This document shows, piece by piece, positions 1 to 6,803 of a stretch of DNA of 8,291 bases. Made by a program: the position numbers and the translations under genes. Positions within the stretch are counted from its first letter, which is position 1. Each line of letters opens with the position of its first letter. The notes beneath the pieces were generated by a model, which made no database searches, was not told where the DNA came from, and saw only the letters and a list, made by a program, of their open reading frames with translations. Location of the stretch: assembly GCA_002343845.1 (NCBI GenBank), contig DDSQ01000186.1:4535-12825 (forward strand), written 5' to 3'. The stretch is from Planctomycetes bacterium UBA2386 (lineage in GTDB: Bacteria; Planctomycetota; UBA1135; UBA2386).

Positions 1-1305
1 CTCGGCCATGTGCGGCATCAGCTTCTCGGCGAAGTCGCGGATGCGCAGGAACACGTCCTCGCAGTCGACGACGACGTCGGCGATGTCGGGCGTGAACTGA
101 TCGCGCATCGCCTTCAGGACCAGATCGGACTCCTGGTAGAGCAGGGCCGGGGCGCGCGTCACCTTCAGCCGCTGCGCCACGAGCTCCCAGATCTTCTTCA
201 GGTAGTCGCGGTCGCGCTGCAGGTCTTGCAGGCTCTTGTTGACGCCCGCGGTGCGCACGATGAAGCCGATGCCGCCGCTGCCGGTCTCGTCGAGTTCGCG
301 GACGATGCGCTTGAGCCGCTTGCGTTCGCGCCCATCCTCGATCTTCCGTGACACGCCACACTTCGGCAGGCTCGGCATCAGCACGAGGCACCGCCCCGGC
401 AACGACACGTAGGTCGTCAACGTCGGCCCCTTGCTGCCGATGCCTTCCTTGGTGATCTGAACGACGACTTCCTGCCCCTTCTTGAGCAGCTGATCGATCG
501 TCGGTCGCGGTCCGCGCGGCCGGCGGTCGCCGTGACCACCACCGCCACCACCACCACCACCACCACCACGGCGGCGCCGCCGTTCCCGGCCCGATCGGCC
601 TTCGCCGGCCGGCTGCGGCCCTTCGTCGGTGGCGGGCAACGTCGCGTCCGGCGCGTCGCCGCCGGCTGCCGCCGGTTCGTCGCCGCCTTCGTCGGCGGGC
701 GCATCACCGCCGGGAATGTCGGAAGCGGCCATCTCGAGCGGTCGCTCGAGGATGCCGGTGCCGAAGCCCCCTTCGGGTCGATCGCGATCTTCGGAGGACT
801 CTCCCCCGCCGCCGATGTCCCGCGTGTCGTCCGACTCCGGCTCCTCGTTGCGAGGATCGACGGGTTCCTGATCCTCGGCGTCGCCGTCGGCGATGGTGAC
901 GTTGGACTCCTCGACCGGCTCCGGGTCGGCGGCAGGCGGTTCGCCGCCACCAGGGGGCGCGTGGTCGTCCTCCTCGTCGTCGACCAGCGCCTGCTGCATC
1001 GACTCGGGGCTGTCGTCGACGTCGACCCGGGCGCGGCCCTCGATCACGTCGTCGAGCACGAAGTCCGGGCGTCCGTAGGCCGGCAGCACGTCGCTGACGT
1101 GCAGGAAGCCGTTGACCCGCCCACCGAACGCGACGAAGGCCGCGCCGATGCTGGGCTCGATGTTGACGACCCGGCCCTTGTAGATGTTACCGAGATACGC
1201 CTCTCGGTTGGCCAACTCGACGTGCAGCTCCTGCAGCACGCCGTCCTCGACCACCGCGATCCGGCTCTCTTCCGGATCGATGGCGTTGATGAGCATCCTC
1301 TTCAC
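1..1305 (-). CDS. rng: RNase E/G family endoribonuclease, N-terminal part (runs off left edge)
   Basis: Endoribonuclease of the RNase E/G family, which cleaves single-stranded RNA in mRNA decay and rRNA maturation. The window holds 435 codons and the gene continues past base 1. Residues 4-90 begin with MLINAIDPEE and hold the first half of an S1 RNA-binding domain (NREAYLGNIYKGRV, then NGFLHVSDV). Residues about 95-268 are a low-complexity insertion. The S1 domain resumes at about 270 (IDQLLKKGQEVVVQITKEG), followed by GSKGPTLTTYVSLPGR and the GFIVRTAG segment. R351 and T352 there match the 5'-phosphate sensor residues of E. coli RNase E (R169/T170). The catalytic aspartates and zinc-link cysteines would lie outside the window. 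I chose the GTG at 1305, not the ATG at 1296, because AAGGA sits 5 bases upstream of it and MKRMLIN is a familiar family start. RNase E versus G cannot be decided without the C-terminus. Confidence 0.93.
   Translation of the reverse strand, partial: MKRMLINAIDPEESRIAVVEDGVLQELHVELANREAYLGNIYKGRVVNIEPSIGAAFVAFGGRVNGFLHVSDVLPAYGRPDFVLDDVIEGRARVDVDDSPESMQQALVDDEEDDHAPPGGGEPPAADPEPVEESNVTIADGDAEDQEPVDPRNEEPESDDTRDIGGGGESSEDRDRPEGGFGTGILERPLEMAASDIPGGDAPADEGGDEPAAAGGDAPDATLPATDEGPQPAGEGRSGRERRRRRGGGGGGGGGGGHGDRRPRGPRPTIDQLLKKGQEVVVQITKEGIGSKGPTLTTYVSLPGRCLVLMPSLPKCGVSRKIEDGRERKRLKRIVRELDETGSGGIGFIVRTAGVNKSLQDLQRDRDYLKKIWELVAQRLKVTRAPALLYQESDLVLKAMRDQFTPDIADVVVDCEDVFLRIRDFAEKLMPHMAE
502..1023 (-). 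other. Low-complexity insertion within the S1 domain of the RNase E/G protein
   Basis: This segment codes for about residues 95-268 of the ribonuclease and interrupts its S1 domain. The first part (about 95-235) is dominated by Asp, Glu, Pro, Gly and Ala and has almost no hydrophobic patches. The last part (237-268) is basic, with five consecutive Arg (242-246), eleven consecutive Gly (247-257), then HGDRRPRGPRP. The frame stays open and recognisable S1 sequence lies on both sides, so this is a real in-frame insertion and not a frameshift. It is predicted to be disordered. S1-domain insertions are, as I recall, known in alphaproteobacterial RNase E, so the location has a precedent. Confidence 0.8.
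535..567 (-). repeat. GGT trinucleotide tract coding for eleven glycines
   Basis: Eleven glycine codons in a row: seven GGT, one GGC, three GGT (read on the minus strand). They lie between an Arg run and HGDRR in the ribonuclease insertion. Ten of the eleven codons are the same triplet although neighbouring genes favour GGC, which points to repeat expansion by slippage. Changes of whole triplets would keep the frame. Confidence 0.85.
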
Positions 1306-1310
1306 GACTG

Positions 1311-1315
1311 TCCTT
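1311..1315 (-). promoter_or_regulatory. Ribosome binding site that decides the ribonuclease start
   Basis: AAGGA on the minus strand, 5 bases before the GTG at 1305. For the in-frame ATG at 1296 the spacing would be 14 bases, which is too long, so this site favours the GTG start and an N-terminus of MKRMLIN. Confidence 0.6.
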
Positions 1316-1326
1316 CGGTTGGTGTT

Positions 1327-1349
1327 CGCCGCCGGCAGCACCGGCGGCG
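1327..1349 (-). promoter_or_regulatory. 9-bp hairpin just upstream of the ribonuclease ribosome binding site
   Basis: On the minus strand CGCCGCCGG pairs with CCGGCGGCG around a 5-base loop (TGCTG). The stem is all G/C. Its 3' edge is 11 bases from the AAGGA site and 21 bases from the GTG start, a position where folding could influence translation. No experimental support; the structure is read directly from the sequence. Confidence 0.45.
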
Positions 1350-1542
1350 CCCGGCCAGGACGCGGCGCGCACGCGATCGCCGAGCGACCACGGCGCCGTA
1401 TCGGGCGGCCGGGAGGGTGAGGGAACGAACCCACGCCGGGCCGAAGGCCATCCGCACCAGCGCGCGCAAACGGCACTGGGCTTCGTTGCGGCAGACGAAC
1501 GGGTTCTGGCCATGGCAGGCGTGGAGAGTCCGGAAGGCGACG

Positions 1543-1562
1543 CGGCGTCCTTGCGGACGCCG
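1543..1562 (-). promoter_or_regulatory. 8-bp hairpin with GCAA (GNRA) tetraloop in the ribonuclease leader region
   Basis: On the minus strand CGGCGTCC and GGACGCCG pair perfectly around the loop GCAA, a GNRA-type tetraloop that is stable in RNA and often takes part in tertiary contacts. No U-run follows, so it is not a classical terminator. It lies 8 bases downstream (in transcription) of the next hairpin at 1571-1590. Confidence 0.5.
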
Positions 1563-1570
1563 ACTTCGCG

Positions 1571-1590
1571 CTTCCCTGACGCCAGGGAAG
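1571..1590 (-). promoter_or_regulatory. 8-bp hairpin between pilQ and the ribonuclease gene
   Basis: CTTCCCTG and CAGGGAAG form a perfect 8-bp stem with a 4-base loop (GCGT on the minus strand). It may belong to the end of the pilQ transcript or to the ribonuclease leader. No U-run follows. Confidence 0.45.
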
Positions 1591-1612
1591 TGGCGGGACT
1601 CTAGGGGGCGAC

Positions 1613-1655
1613 GCCGGCCCGCTCAACGGCGGTCCGACGTCGGGCCCGGGCCGGC
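1613..1655 (-). terminator. Possible pilQ terminator-like inverted repeat (no U-tract)
   Basis: Starting two bases after the pilQ stop, the minus-strand arm GCCGGCCCG pairs with CGGGCCGGC 25 bases later (9 bp, all G/C). Inside the loop is the 10-bp palindrome CCGACGTCGG (1634-1643). The position fits a transcript end or an RNA-stabilising 3' structure. The missing U-run argues against a canonical Rho-independent terminator. Confidence 0.35.
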
Positions 1656-1657
1656 TA

Positions 1658-3535
1658 TCAGTCGCCGCTGCCGAAGATGCGGGCGCGTTCCTGGGCGAGG
1701 TTCGACCGGTGGTCGCGCACCCGCTCCTCGAGCACCCGCTGCATCGACTGCTCCATGTCTTCCGAGCTGCGGATCACGTCGGGCGTGATGAACACCAGCA
1801 GCGTCGTGGTCGTCGCCTGCTTGGTCTTGCCCTTGAAGAGCCAGCCGAGCACCGGGATGTCGCCCAGCAGCGGCAGCTTGGTGACGGTCTCGCTCTCCGA
1901 CTTGGTCTTGAGGCCGCCGAGCACCGCCGTCTGGCCGCTGCGCAGCAGAACGGTCGTGGCCAGCGTGCTCGACGCGACGCGGGGCAGCGCGATCTGGCCA
2001 GCGCCCGCACTGGTGCCGCCGCCGACCTCGAACACGTCGAAGCCCGCCGGCGCGATCGCCGACGAACCGGTGCCGGACAGCGCCGTGCGCTGCGGGATCA
2101 CTTCCATGATGACCTTGTCGGTGCCCGGCACGATGTGCGGGGTCGCCAGCAACTGGAAGCCGACGTTGACGGGCGACTCGTCGCCCTCCTCGAGAGCCAG
2201 CAGCAGGCCGCCAGCCTGGCCTTGTTCGACGCGAGCCTGCGCATAGCGCACGGCTTCACCGACGAAGATGGTCGCGGTCTGATGGTCGAGCGCCACGATC
2301 TGCGGCGCCTGGACGATCTCGGAGCGCGCGTCCTTCTTCAGCAGGCGCAGCGTCGCCGAGACCTGCTGGAAGTTCAGCGCGCCGAACACGACGTCCGGGA
2401 TCACGGTGTCGCCGGCGTTGGTGTCGGCGAACGGACCGATCGCGCTGCCCGAGCCGTTGCCGGACGGATCGACGATCAGGCGATCGTCCCAGCCGCCGCT
2501 GCCGAGATTGAACGGCAACCGCGTCGGGATCTGGCCGAGGCCGACGCTCGCCGTCCAGCCCGTGCCGCCCGGATTGATGCCGAAGTCGAGCACGTCCTCG
2601 TTGCTGGTCGTGACGAACCGCACGTCGAGGCGGATCTGCGACGGCTCGACGTCGATCATCGCGATCGTCTTCTTGATCGCCTCGACGACCGGCTTGGTGT
2701 CCTTCACCATGATCAAGTTCGCTTCCTGCATGTACTCGATCTTGCCCACGTCGGGCGTGATCATGCCTTCCAGGGTCTCGATCAGCGTGAACTCGATCTC
2801 ACCCTTCGCGAGCTGCTGCTTGCCGCGCTTGTTCTGGACGTACTCCGACTGGATGAACGGCACATAGTTCGAGTTCGGCCGCACGAAGCGCAGCGGGATC
2901 GCCTCGGTGATCAGGTCCTGCTCGATGTTCGCGGCCGGCACGACGCGCAGGATGCCGTGATCCTCGGTGACGACGACGAAGCCGAGCGTCTTGACCGCGG
3001 CGTCGAGGGCGTCGCGCCACGGGATGTTCTTCAGGCGCACGGTGATCGTGCCCTTGACGTCCGGCGACACGACGATGTTGGCGCCCGAGATCTTGGCGAT
3101 CGTGTCGATCACCTTCTGGATGTCGGTGTTCTCGAACGCGAAGTAGACGCGCGGCGGCTTCTCGACCTTGAGGATGCCCGCATCGCCCTCGGTGACGACG
3201 CAACCGGCCTGCTCGGCGACCAGCGCCAGCGCCTGGCGCCAGTGCACGTCCTGCAGGTCGATCGTGACCGTCGCCTCGATGCCGGCGTCCATCACGATGT
3301 TCGCGTTCGCCTTCTTGCGGATGCTGGCCACCACCTCGGAGAGGTCGCGGTCCTTCAGCTTCAAGGTCAAGCGACTGGCCTTGTCGCCCTCGGCCGCCGA
3401 CCGGATCTCGTCCGGCCGTCCCTGCGCCGCGGGCGGCGACTGGGGTTGGGTTGGAGTGGCCGACTGGGCCGGGATGACGGCGGACGACAGCAGCGCTGCC
3501 AGCCCACCCACGACTCCGATCATGACTGCCTGCAT
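1658..3535 (-). CDS. pilQ: Type IV pilus secretin PilQ (outer-membrane channel)
   Basis: Forms the multimeric outer-membrane pore through which the type IV pilus passes. 625 residues. Residues 1-25 look like a signal peptide (hydrophobic run, then PAQSA) without a lipobox cysteine. Two similar STN-like modules follow in tandem, about 56-127 and 130-201, each with the pattern of a short hydrophobic strand, NIV, then W-R-A-L. Residues about 210-300 are an N-domain. The secretin domain spans about 300-590, with the signatures VQAPQIVALDHQTATIFVGE (408-427) and LRSGQTAVLGGL (531-542), PLLGDIPVLGWLF (555-567) and TLLVFITPDVI (578-588). A charged tail of about 35 residues ends the protein. AAGGA lies 6 bases before the ATG. 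I see no N-terminal AMIN domains such as proteobacterial PilQ carries. The pilMNO neighbours favour PilQ over the type II secretin GspD. Confidence 0.95.
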   Translation of the reverse strand: MQAVMIGVVGGLAALLSSAVIPAQSATPTQPQSPPAAQGRPDEIRSAAEGDKASRLTLKLKDRDLSEVVASIRKKANANIVMDAGIEATVTIDLQDVHWRQALALVAEQAGCVVTEGDAGILKVEKPPRVYFAFENTDIQKVIDTIAKISGANIVVSPDVKGTITVRLKNIPWRDALDAAVKTLGFVVVTEDHGILRVVPAANIEQDLITEAIPLRFVRPNSNYVPFIQSEYVQNKRGKQQLAKGEIEFTLIETLEGMITPDVGKIEYMQEANLIMVKDTKPVVEAIKKTIAMIDVEPSQIRLDVRFVTTSNEDVLDFGINPGGTGWTASVGLGQIPTRLPFNLGSGGWDDRLIVDPSGNGSGSAIGPFADTNAGDTVIPDVVFGALNFQQVSATLRLLKKDARSEIVQAPQIVALDHQTATIFVGEAVRYAQARVEQGQAGGLLLALEEGDESPVNVGFQLLATPHIVPGTDKVIMEVIPQRTALSGTGSSAIAPAGFDVFEVGGGTSAGAGQIALPRVASSTLATTVLLRSGQTAVLGGLKTKSESETVTKLPLLGDIPVLGWLFKGKTKQATTTTLLVFITPDVIRSSEDMEQSMQRVLEERVRDHRSNLAQERARIFGSGD

Positions 3536-3694
3536 CGTCGATCCTTCCCCCGGACGGGGCCTCGTTTGATTCGCCTGTTTGCTTCGCCTTCGACCGGGCC
3601 TTGACGGCCCGATCGCGATGTCCTTCCTCTCATCGAACCTTCGGCACCGGCGGCTTGAGCCGACCCTCGTCGGATCCGGCCGCCGGGACCGGGC
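3536..3694. other. 159-base gap before pilQ
   Basis: The gap is much longer than the others inside the pil cluster, so pilQ may have its own promoter or leader, though I could not pick a promoter. On the minus strand there are two small hairpins: GGGCC/GGCCC with a 5-base loop (3596-3610) and CCCC/GGGG with a 4-base loop (3548-3559), the latter against the pilQ ribosome binding site AAGGA (3542-3546). A short minus-strand open frame of about 38 codons, starting in this gap and overlapping the pilQ start out of frame, looks spurious. Confidence 0.4.
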
Positions 3695-5113
3695 TCACAG
3701 CGTGCGCACCAGCGTGAGCCCGCGGAACACGAACCACACCTGCTCCTCCTCGACCATCTTCACCAGCAGGTCGTCGGAGACGTAGTCGCCCTCTTCGTAG
3801 GTGTCGCCGTTCAGCAGCACGCCGGACTTGCCAGCGTGGTTGACGACGACGCCCTGCACGCGCAGATCGAGGCCCTTGAACTCGAGCGCCGTCGACACCT
3901 TCACGTGCCACTTCTTGGCCTCGACCGCGAGCTCGTGGCGCGGGTCGGTGGAGGGAATCTGCACGCGATTGCCCGCGGCCTCGAAGCGGTTCTTCGCCTG
4001 CTCGAGCATGCCGTTGTTGCAGTCGTTGACCATGTCGGCCACGAGCTGCTCCAGATCGGCCTGCCGCAGGTACGGATCCTGTGGCTGCGGTTCGGCGGCG
4101 GCCAGGCCATCGGCGGCGCCGCGTAGCATGTCGAACGGCTGCGCGACCTCCTTGGCCCAACGCAGACGGTACGCGGGGTAGCTGATGATGGCCGTGTCGG
4201 CGTCGATGCTCGACGCGAGCTGGGCCAGGCCTTCCTTCAACGCCTTCTCGAGCGCGTATTGCTCGAACAGCGTGGTGTCCTGCTTCTTGATCCGCTGCTG
4301 GATCTCGCGCAACCGCGTGAGCTCGCCGACGTAGCGCTCGAGCACGGCGCGTTGCTCGGTCGGCGTCGGGCCCTTGAGCCGGCTGTCGCCGCGCTCGCGC
4401 GGATCGACGAGCACGTCACGGCGGCCGTTCGGACCACGATGGTCGTAACGATCGACGCGGATCGCCTGCGTGCGCTTCCAGATCTCCTCGCGCAGGTCAT
4501 CGCGCTTGCTCTCGTAGCTCGGGATCGCGACGTCCTTGCCCTCGAGCTTGCCGGCGTACGAGAACGTCTGCAGCGACAGCTTCACGCGGTGCACGATGTC
4601 GCCTTCCCGCATCTCGTCCTCACGGCCGGTCTCGCCGGAGGTGATCGTGAAGTCGGTGATGCTCACGAACCGCTCGAAGTTCTCGACGAGGTTCATGAAC
4701 TTCAGGCACTGCCAGATCGTCGCCGTCATCTCGTACGAGTACTCGATCGGCACGAACCGCTCGCCCTTCTTCTCGGCGCGCGACTTCAGGACCAGGCCCT
4801 CGCTGACGACGCCCGATTGCCGGTCGAACTGCTCGAGCATTCGGACGAAGGCCTCGAGCTCCCGCTGGTTGGGCAGGATCTTCACGTACTCGTCGAGGTT
4901 CTCGCGCAGGACGATGACCTCGCGCTCGAGCCCCGGGATCTGGGCGATGCGCTGGTCGGCCAGGTTCGTCGCCTTCTCCTTGTCGGCGATCTGCGCCTCG
5001 ATCTCGTCGATGCAGCCGAGCGTGTAGTAGATGCCGCCGCCGGCAGCGAGGCACAGCCCCAGCGCCGTGGCGCCGATGGTCAGCTGCAGCTTCTTGTGGG
5101 TCCAGGTGGCCAT
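3695..5113 (-). CDS. pilO: Type IV pilus alignment protein PilO with PilP-like C-terminal extension
   Basis: 472 residues, more than twice the roughly 200 usual for PilO. Residues 11-31 form one inner-membrane helix after a short cytoplasmic tail. A coiled coil (about 35-75) follows, then a PilO-type ferredoxin-like domain (about 76-195, with LPNQRELEAFVRMLEQF and, at 123-152, IEYSYEMTATIWQCLKFMNLV and the following FERFVSI). From about 222 there is a stretch with GRRDVLVDPRERG, which resembles the GRRDPF linker of PilP and GspC. A helical, charged segment (250-410) precedes a C-terminal domain (415-472) with LLNGDTYEEGDYV and a short beta-rich ending, the pattern of PilP/GspC HR domains. No separate pilP is present between this gene and pilQ, so this protein may do both jobs. 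GAGGA, 5 bases before the ATG, overlaps the pilN stop. PilO identity is solid; the PilP part is inferred. Confidence 0.85.
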   Translation of the reverse strand: MATWTHKKLQLTIGATALGLCLAAGGGIYYTLGCIDEIEAQIADKEKATNLADQRIAQIPGLEREVIVLRENLDEYVKILPNQRELEAFVRMLEQFDRQSGVVSEGLVLKSRAEKKGERFVPIEYSYEMTATIWQCLKFMNLVENFERFVSITDFTITSGETGREDEMREGDIVHRVKLSLQTFSYAGKLEGKDVAIPSYESKRDDLREEIWKRTQAIRVDRYDHRGPNGRRDVLVDPRERGDSRLKGPTPTEQRAVLERYVGELTRLREIQQRIKKQDTTLFEQYALEKALKEGLAQLASSIDADTAIISYPAYRLRWAKEVAQPFDMLRGAADGLAAAEPQPQDPYLRQADLEQLVADMVNDCNNGMLEQAKNRFEAAGNRVQIPSTDPRHELAVEAKKWHVKVSTALEFKGLDLRVQGVVVNHAGKSGVLLNGDTYEEGDYVSDDLLVKMVEEEQVWFVFRGLTLVRTL

Positions 5114-5121
5114 GGTGGTCC

Positions 5122-5769
5122 TCACTTCTTCGGGGCGGCCTTGGCCGCGCCCTTCTTCGGCGACTCGACGACGGTTGGGGCGAACTGCAGCGTCAACGGG
5201 ATGCGCATCGACATCGGCGGGACGCGCGCGGCATCCTCCTCCTTGCGCCAACCCGGATCCGACCGCGTCACGTCCTTGCCGAACGGCGCGGCCTGCAGGT
5301 CGTCGTGGAAGTTCGCGACGCGGTCCTGGGCGTCGCCCTGCAGACGGCACTGCAGGGTCACGGTCGCACCCTTCTTGGCGTCGTTCTTGACGACGATGTT
5401 GTCGAACCAGGCGAAGTGCCGCTCGGTGTCGCCGTCGTTGTTGACGACGTCGATCAGGTCGTCGAGGAAGCGCGACCAGACGCGGCGGCCCTGGGCGATC
5501 TCCTGGATCGCCTGCAGGCGGCCGGTGTAGTCCTTCTTGTTGGACTCGAGGCTGTCGACGTAGGTGACCTTCTTGGCGCGGCTCGCGAGGTTGCCGGTCG
5601 CGAGCTGCAACCGGTTCTCGGCGCCGGCGAGATCGCCGAACCAGCACAGGCCGAGCCAGCCGACCGTGGCGCTGACGGCGAGTGCCGAGGCGAACGCCAC
5701 GGCAAGCACTCTGGCCGGCAGGCGGTTGCCGCGGCGCAGTTCGACAGGGAGCAGATTGATGCGGATCAT
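5122..5769 (-). CDS. pilN: Type IV pilus alignment protein PilN
   Basis: Inner-membrane protein that links cytoplasmic PilM to periplasmic PilO in the type IV pilus alignment complex. 215 residues. It starts MIRINLLPVELR, the conserved INLLP peptide that binds the groove of PilM. A hydrophobic helix (about 21-45) spans the membrane, a coiled coil (about 50-95) follows, and the rest is a periplasmic domain (about 95-200) with a Lys/Ala-rich end (KKGAAKAAPKK). The start is fixed by the INLLP motif and by GAGGAG 7 bases upstream, which overlaps the pilM stop. The gene sits 11 bases after pilM and 8 bases before pilO, so the three are surely co-translated from one mRNA. Several longer in-frame upstream extensions are only shadow of pilM in another frame. 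Confidence 0.94.
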   Translation of the reverse strand: MIRINLLPVELRRGNRLPARVLAVAFASALAVSATVGWLGLCWFGDLAGAENRLQLATGNLASRAKKVTYVDSLESNKKDYTGRLQAIQEIAQGRRVWSRFLDDLIDVVNNDGDTERHFAWFDNIVVKNDAKKGATVTLQCRLQGDAQDRVANFHDDLQAAPFGKDVTRSDPGWRKEEDAARVPPMSMRIPLTLQFAPTVVESPKKGAAKAAPKK

Positions 5770-5780
5770 CGGGGGTCTCC

Positions 5781-6803
5781 TCAGGAAGCGGCCGCCAGCC
5801 CGATCGCGACGGCGAGCTGCGGTGCCAGTTGGTTCAGGGCCTCGACGTCGACGTTGTCGGAACGCACCTTCATGCCCTCGACCGGGTTCCACGTCTTGGT
5901 GCGCTTCTCGAAGATCTTCTCGAAGCTCTCCTCGAGGAACGGCAGCAGCGCGGTGCCGCCGGTGAGGCGCACCTCCTGCACTTCGCCGTCGAACTGGTTC
6001 TCGAAGAAGTCGAACGACAGGTTGACCTCGTTGCCGAGGTCCTCGAGGACCTGCGCGCAGGCTTCCTGCACGACGCTGAGTTGGTCGCCGGGCGCCCGCT
6101 TCAGCGACTCGGCCTGCGAGCCCTCGATGCCGGAGCGCCGCGCGATCGCGTTGGTCAGGTCCTGGCCGCCCATCGGCACCTCGCGCGCGAAGCAGCTGAC
6201 GTTGTCGCGCAGGATGTTGATGCTCGCCTTGGTGGCGCCGATGTCGATCAGCGCGACCGTGCGACCCGGATCCTGGACGCCGGGGTTGGCGAGATCGCCG
6301 AGCTCCCAGGCGTTGCCCAGCGCAAAGCCGTCGACGCCGACCACCACCGGCTCCAGGCCGAGATCGGTCAGCATTCGGGCATGGTCGGCGACCACCGTCT
6401 TCTTGGCGGCGACCAGCAGCACCTTCATCTCGGTCTTGCCGGACTGGTCGGTCGCGACGTTCAGGCGCTGCGCATCGAGCTCGACGTCGGCGATGTCGAA
6501 CGGGATGTACTTGCTGGCGTCGAGCCGCACTGCCTGCAGCAGCTTGTCGTCGCTCGTCTCCGGCATCGAGATGTAGCGGAACACGACGTTCTTGCCGCTG
6601 ACCGCGGTCGCGACGCGCTTGCTGCGGAACTTCGCGGTCCGCATCAGATCGGCGATCGCGTCCTGCCGTGCCGCCTCGCTCGAGACGTCGACCTGCGCGT
6701 AGCCGGTGATCACGTGGTCGTACTTGTCCCTGGTCAGCTCGACGGCCTTGATGCACGTGCTGCCGATGTCGAGACCGACGATGCTCTTGCGCTGCTTCAA
6801 CAT
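5781..6803 (-). CDS. pilM: Type IV pilus assembly ATPase-fold protein PilM
   Basis: Cytoplasmic actin-like protein that binds the N-terminus of PilN and anchors the pilus alignment complex. 340 residues, normal for the family. The nucleotide-binding signatures are visible: phosphate-1 GLDIGSTCIKAVEL (10-23), phosphate-2 ALIDIGATKASINIL (184-198) and the adenosine-type LTGGTALLPFLEE (280-292). VPMGGQDLTNAIA (209-221) is also typical, as is the SHS2 insertion region (about 35-150). The ATG at 6803 has GGGAG 9 bases upstream. It is the first gene of the pilM-pilN-pilO block, and a 105-base gap separates it from the HPr gene. Confidence 0.96.
   Translation of the reverse strand: MLKQRKSIVGLDIGSTCIKAVELTRDKYDHVITGYAQVDVSSEAARQDAIADLMRTAKFRSKRVATAVSGKNVVFRYISMPETSDDKLLQAVRLDASKYIPFDIADVELDAQRLNVATDQSGKTEMKVLLVAAKKTVVADHARMLTDLGLEPVVVGVDGFALGNAWELGDLANPGVQDPGRTVALIDIGATKASINILRDNVSCFAREVPMGGQDLTNAIARRSGIEGSQAESLKRAPGDQLSVVQEACAQVLEDLGNEVNLSFDFFENQFDGEVQEVRLTGGTALLPFLEESFEKIFEKRTKTWNPVEGMKVRSDNVDVEALNQLAPQLAVAIGLAAAS

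Larger units (their letters stand above)
1306..1657. other. 352-base non-coding region between pilQ and the ribonuclease gene
   Basis: I see no convincing gene here. A minus-strand open frame that starts at 1513 crosses into the ribonuclease gene in a different frame, has no recognisable motifs and looks like a shadow. The region instead holds inverted repeats at 1613-1655, 1571-1590, 1543-1562 and 1327-1349, listed separately. It should carry the end of the pilQ transcript and probably the promoter and 5' leader of the ribonuclease gene. I could not pick a promoter with confidence. Confidence 0.6.

Noticed and set aside
535..569. The triplet tract considered as a CRISPR or minisatellite array
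   Set aside because: It is a simple in-frame codon repeat inside a coding region, with no spacers.
1187..1513. A 108-codon minus-strand open frame in the pilQ-ribonuclease gap
   Set aside because: It overlaps the ribonuclease gene in another frame and has no recognisable motif; composition is typical of random GC-rich frames.
532..1788. A plus-strand open frame starting with a Thr-rich run
   Set aside because: The Thr run is the complement of the glycine tract in the ribonuclease. The frame crosses a non-coding gap into pilQ and resembles no protein.
1709..3604. A 631-codon open frame on the plus strand opposite pilQ
   Set aside because: It is the antisense shadow of pilQ in GC-rich DNA: very rich in Arg, Asp, Leu and His, with no recognisable domain, while the minus strand codes for a clear secretin.
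3519..3635. A short minus-strand frame in the gap before pilQ
   Set aside because: About 38 codons, very Arg/Gly-rich, overlaps the pilQ start out of frame, with no sign of conservation that I can assess.
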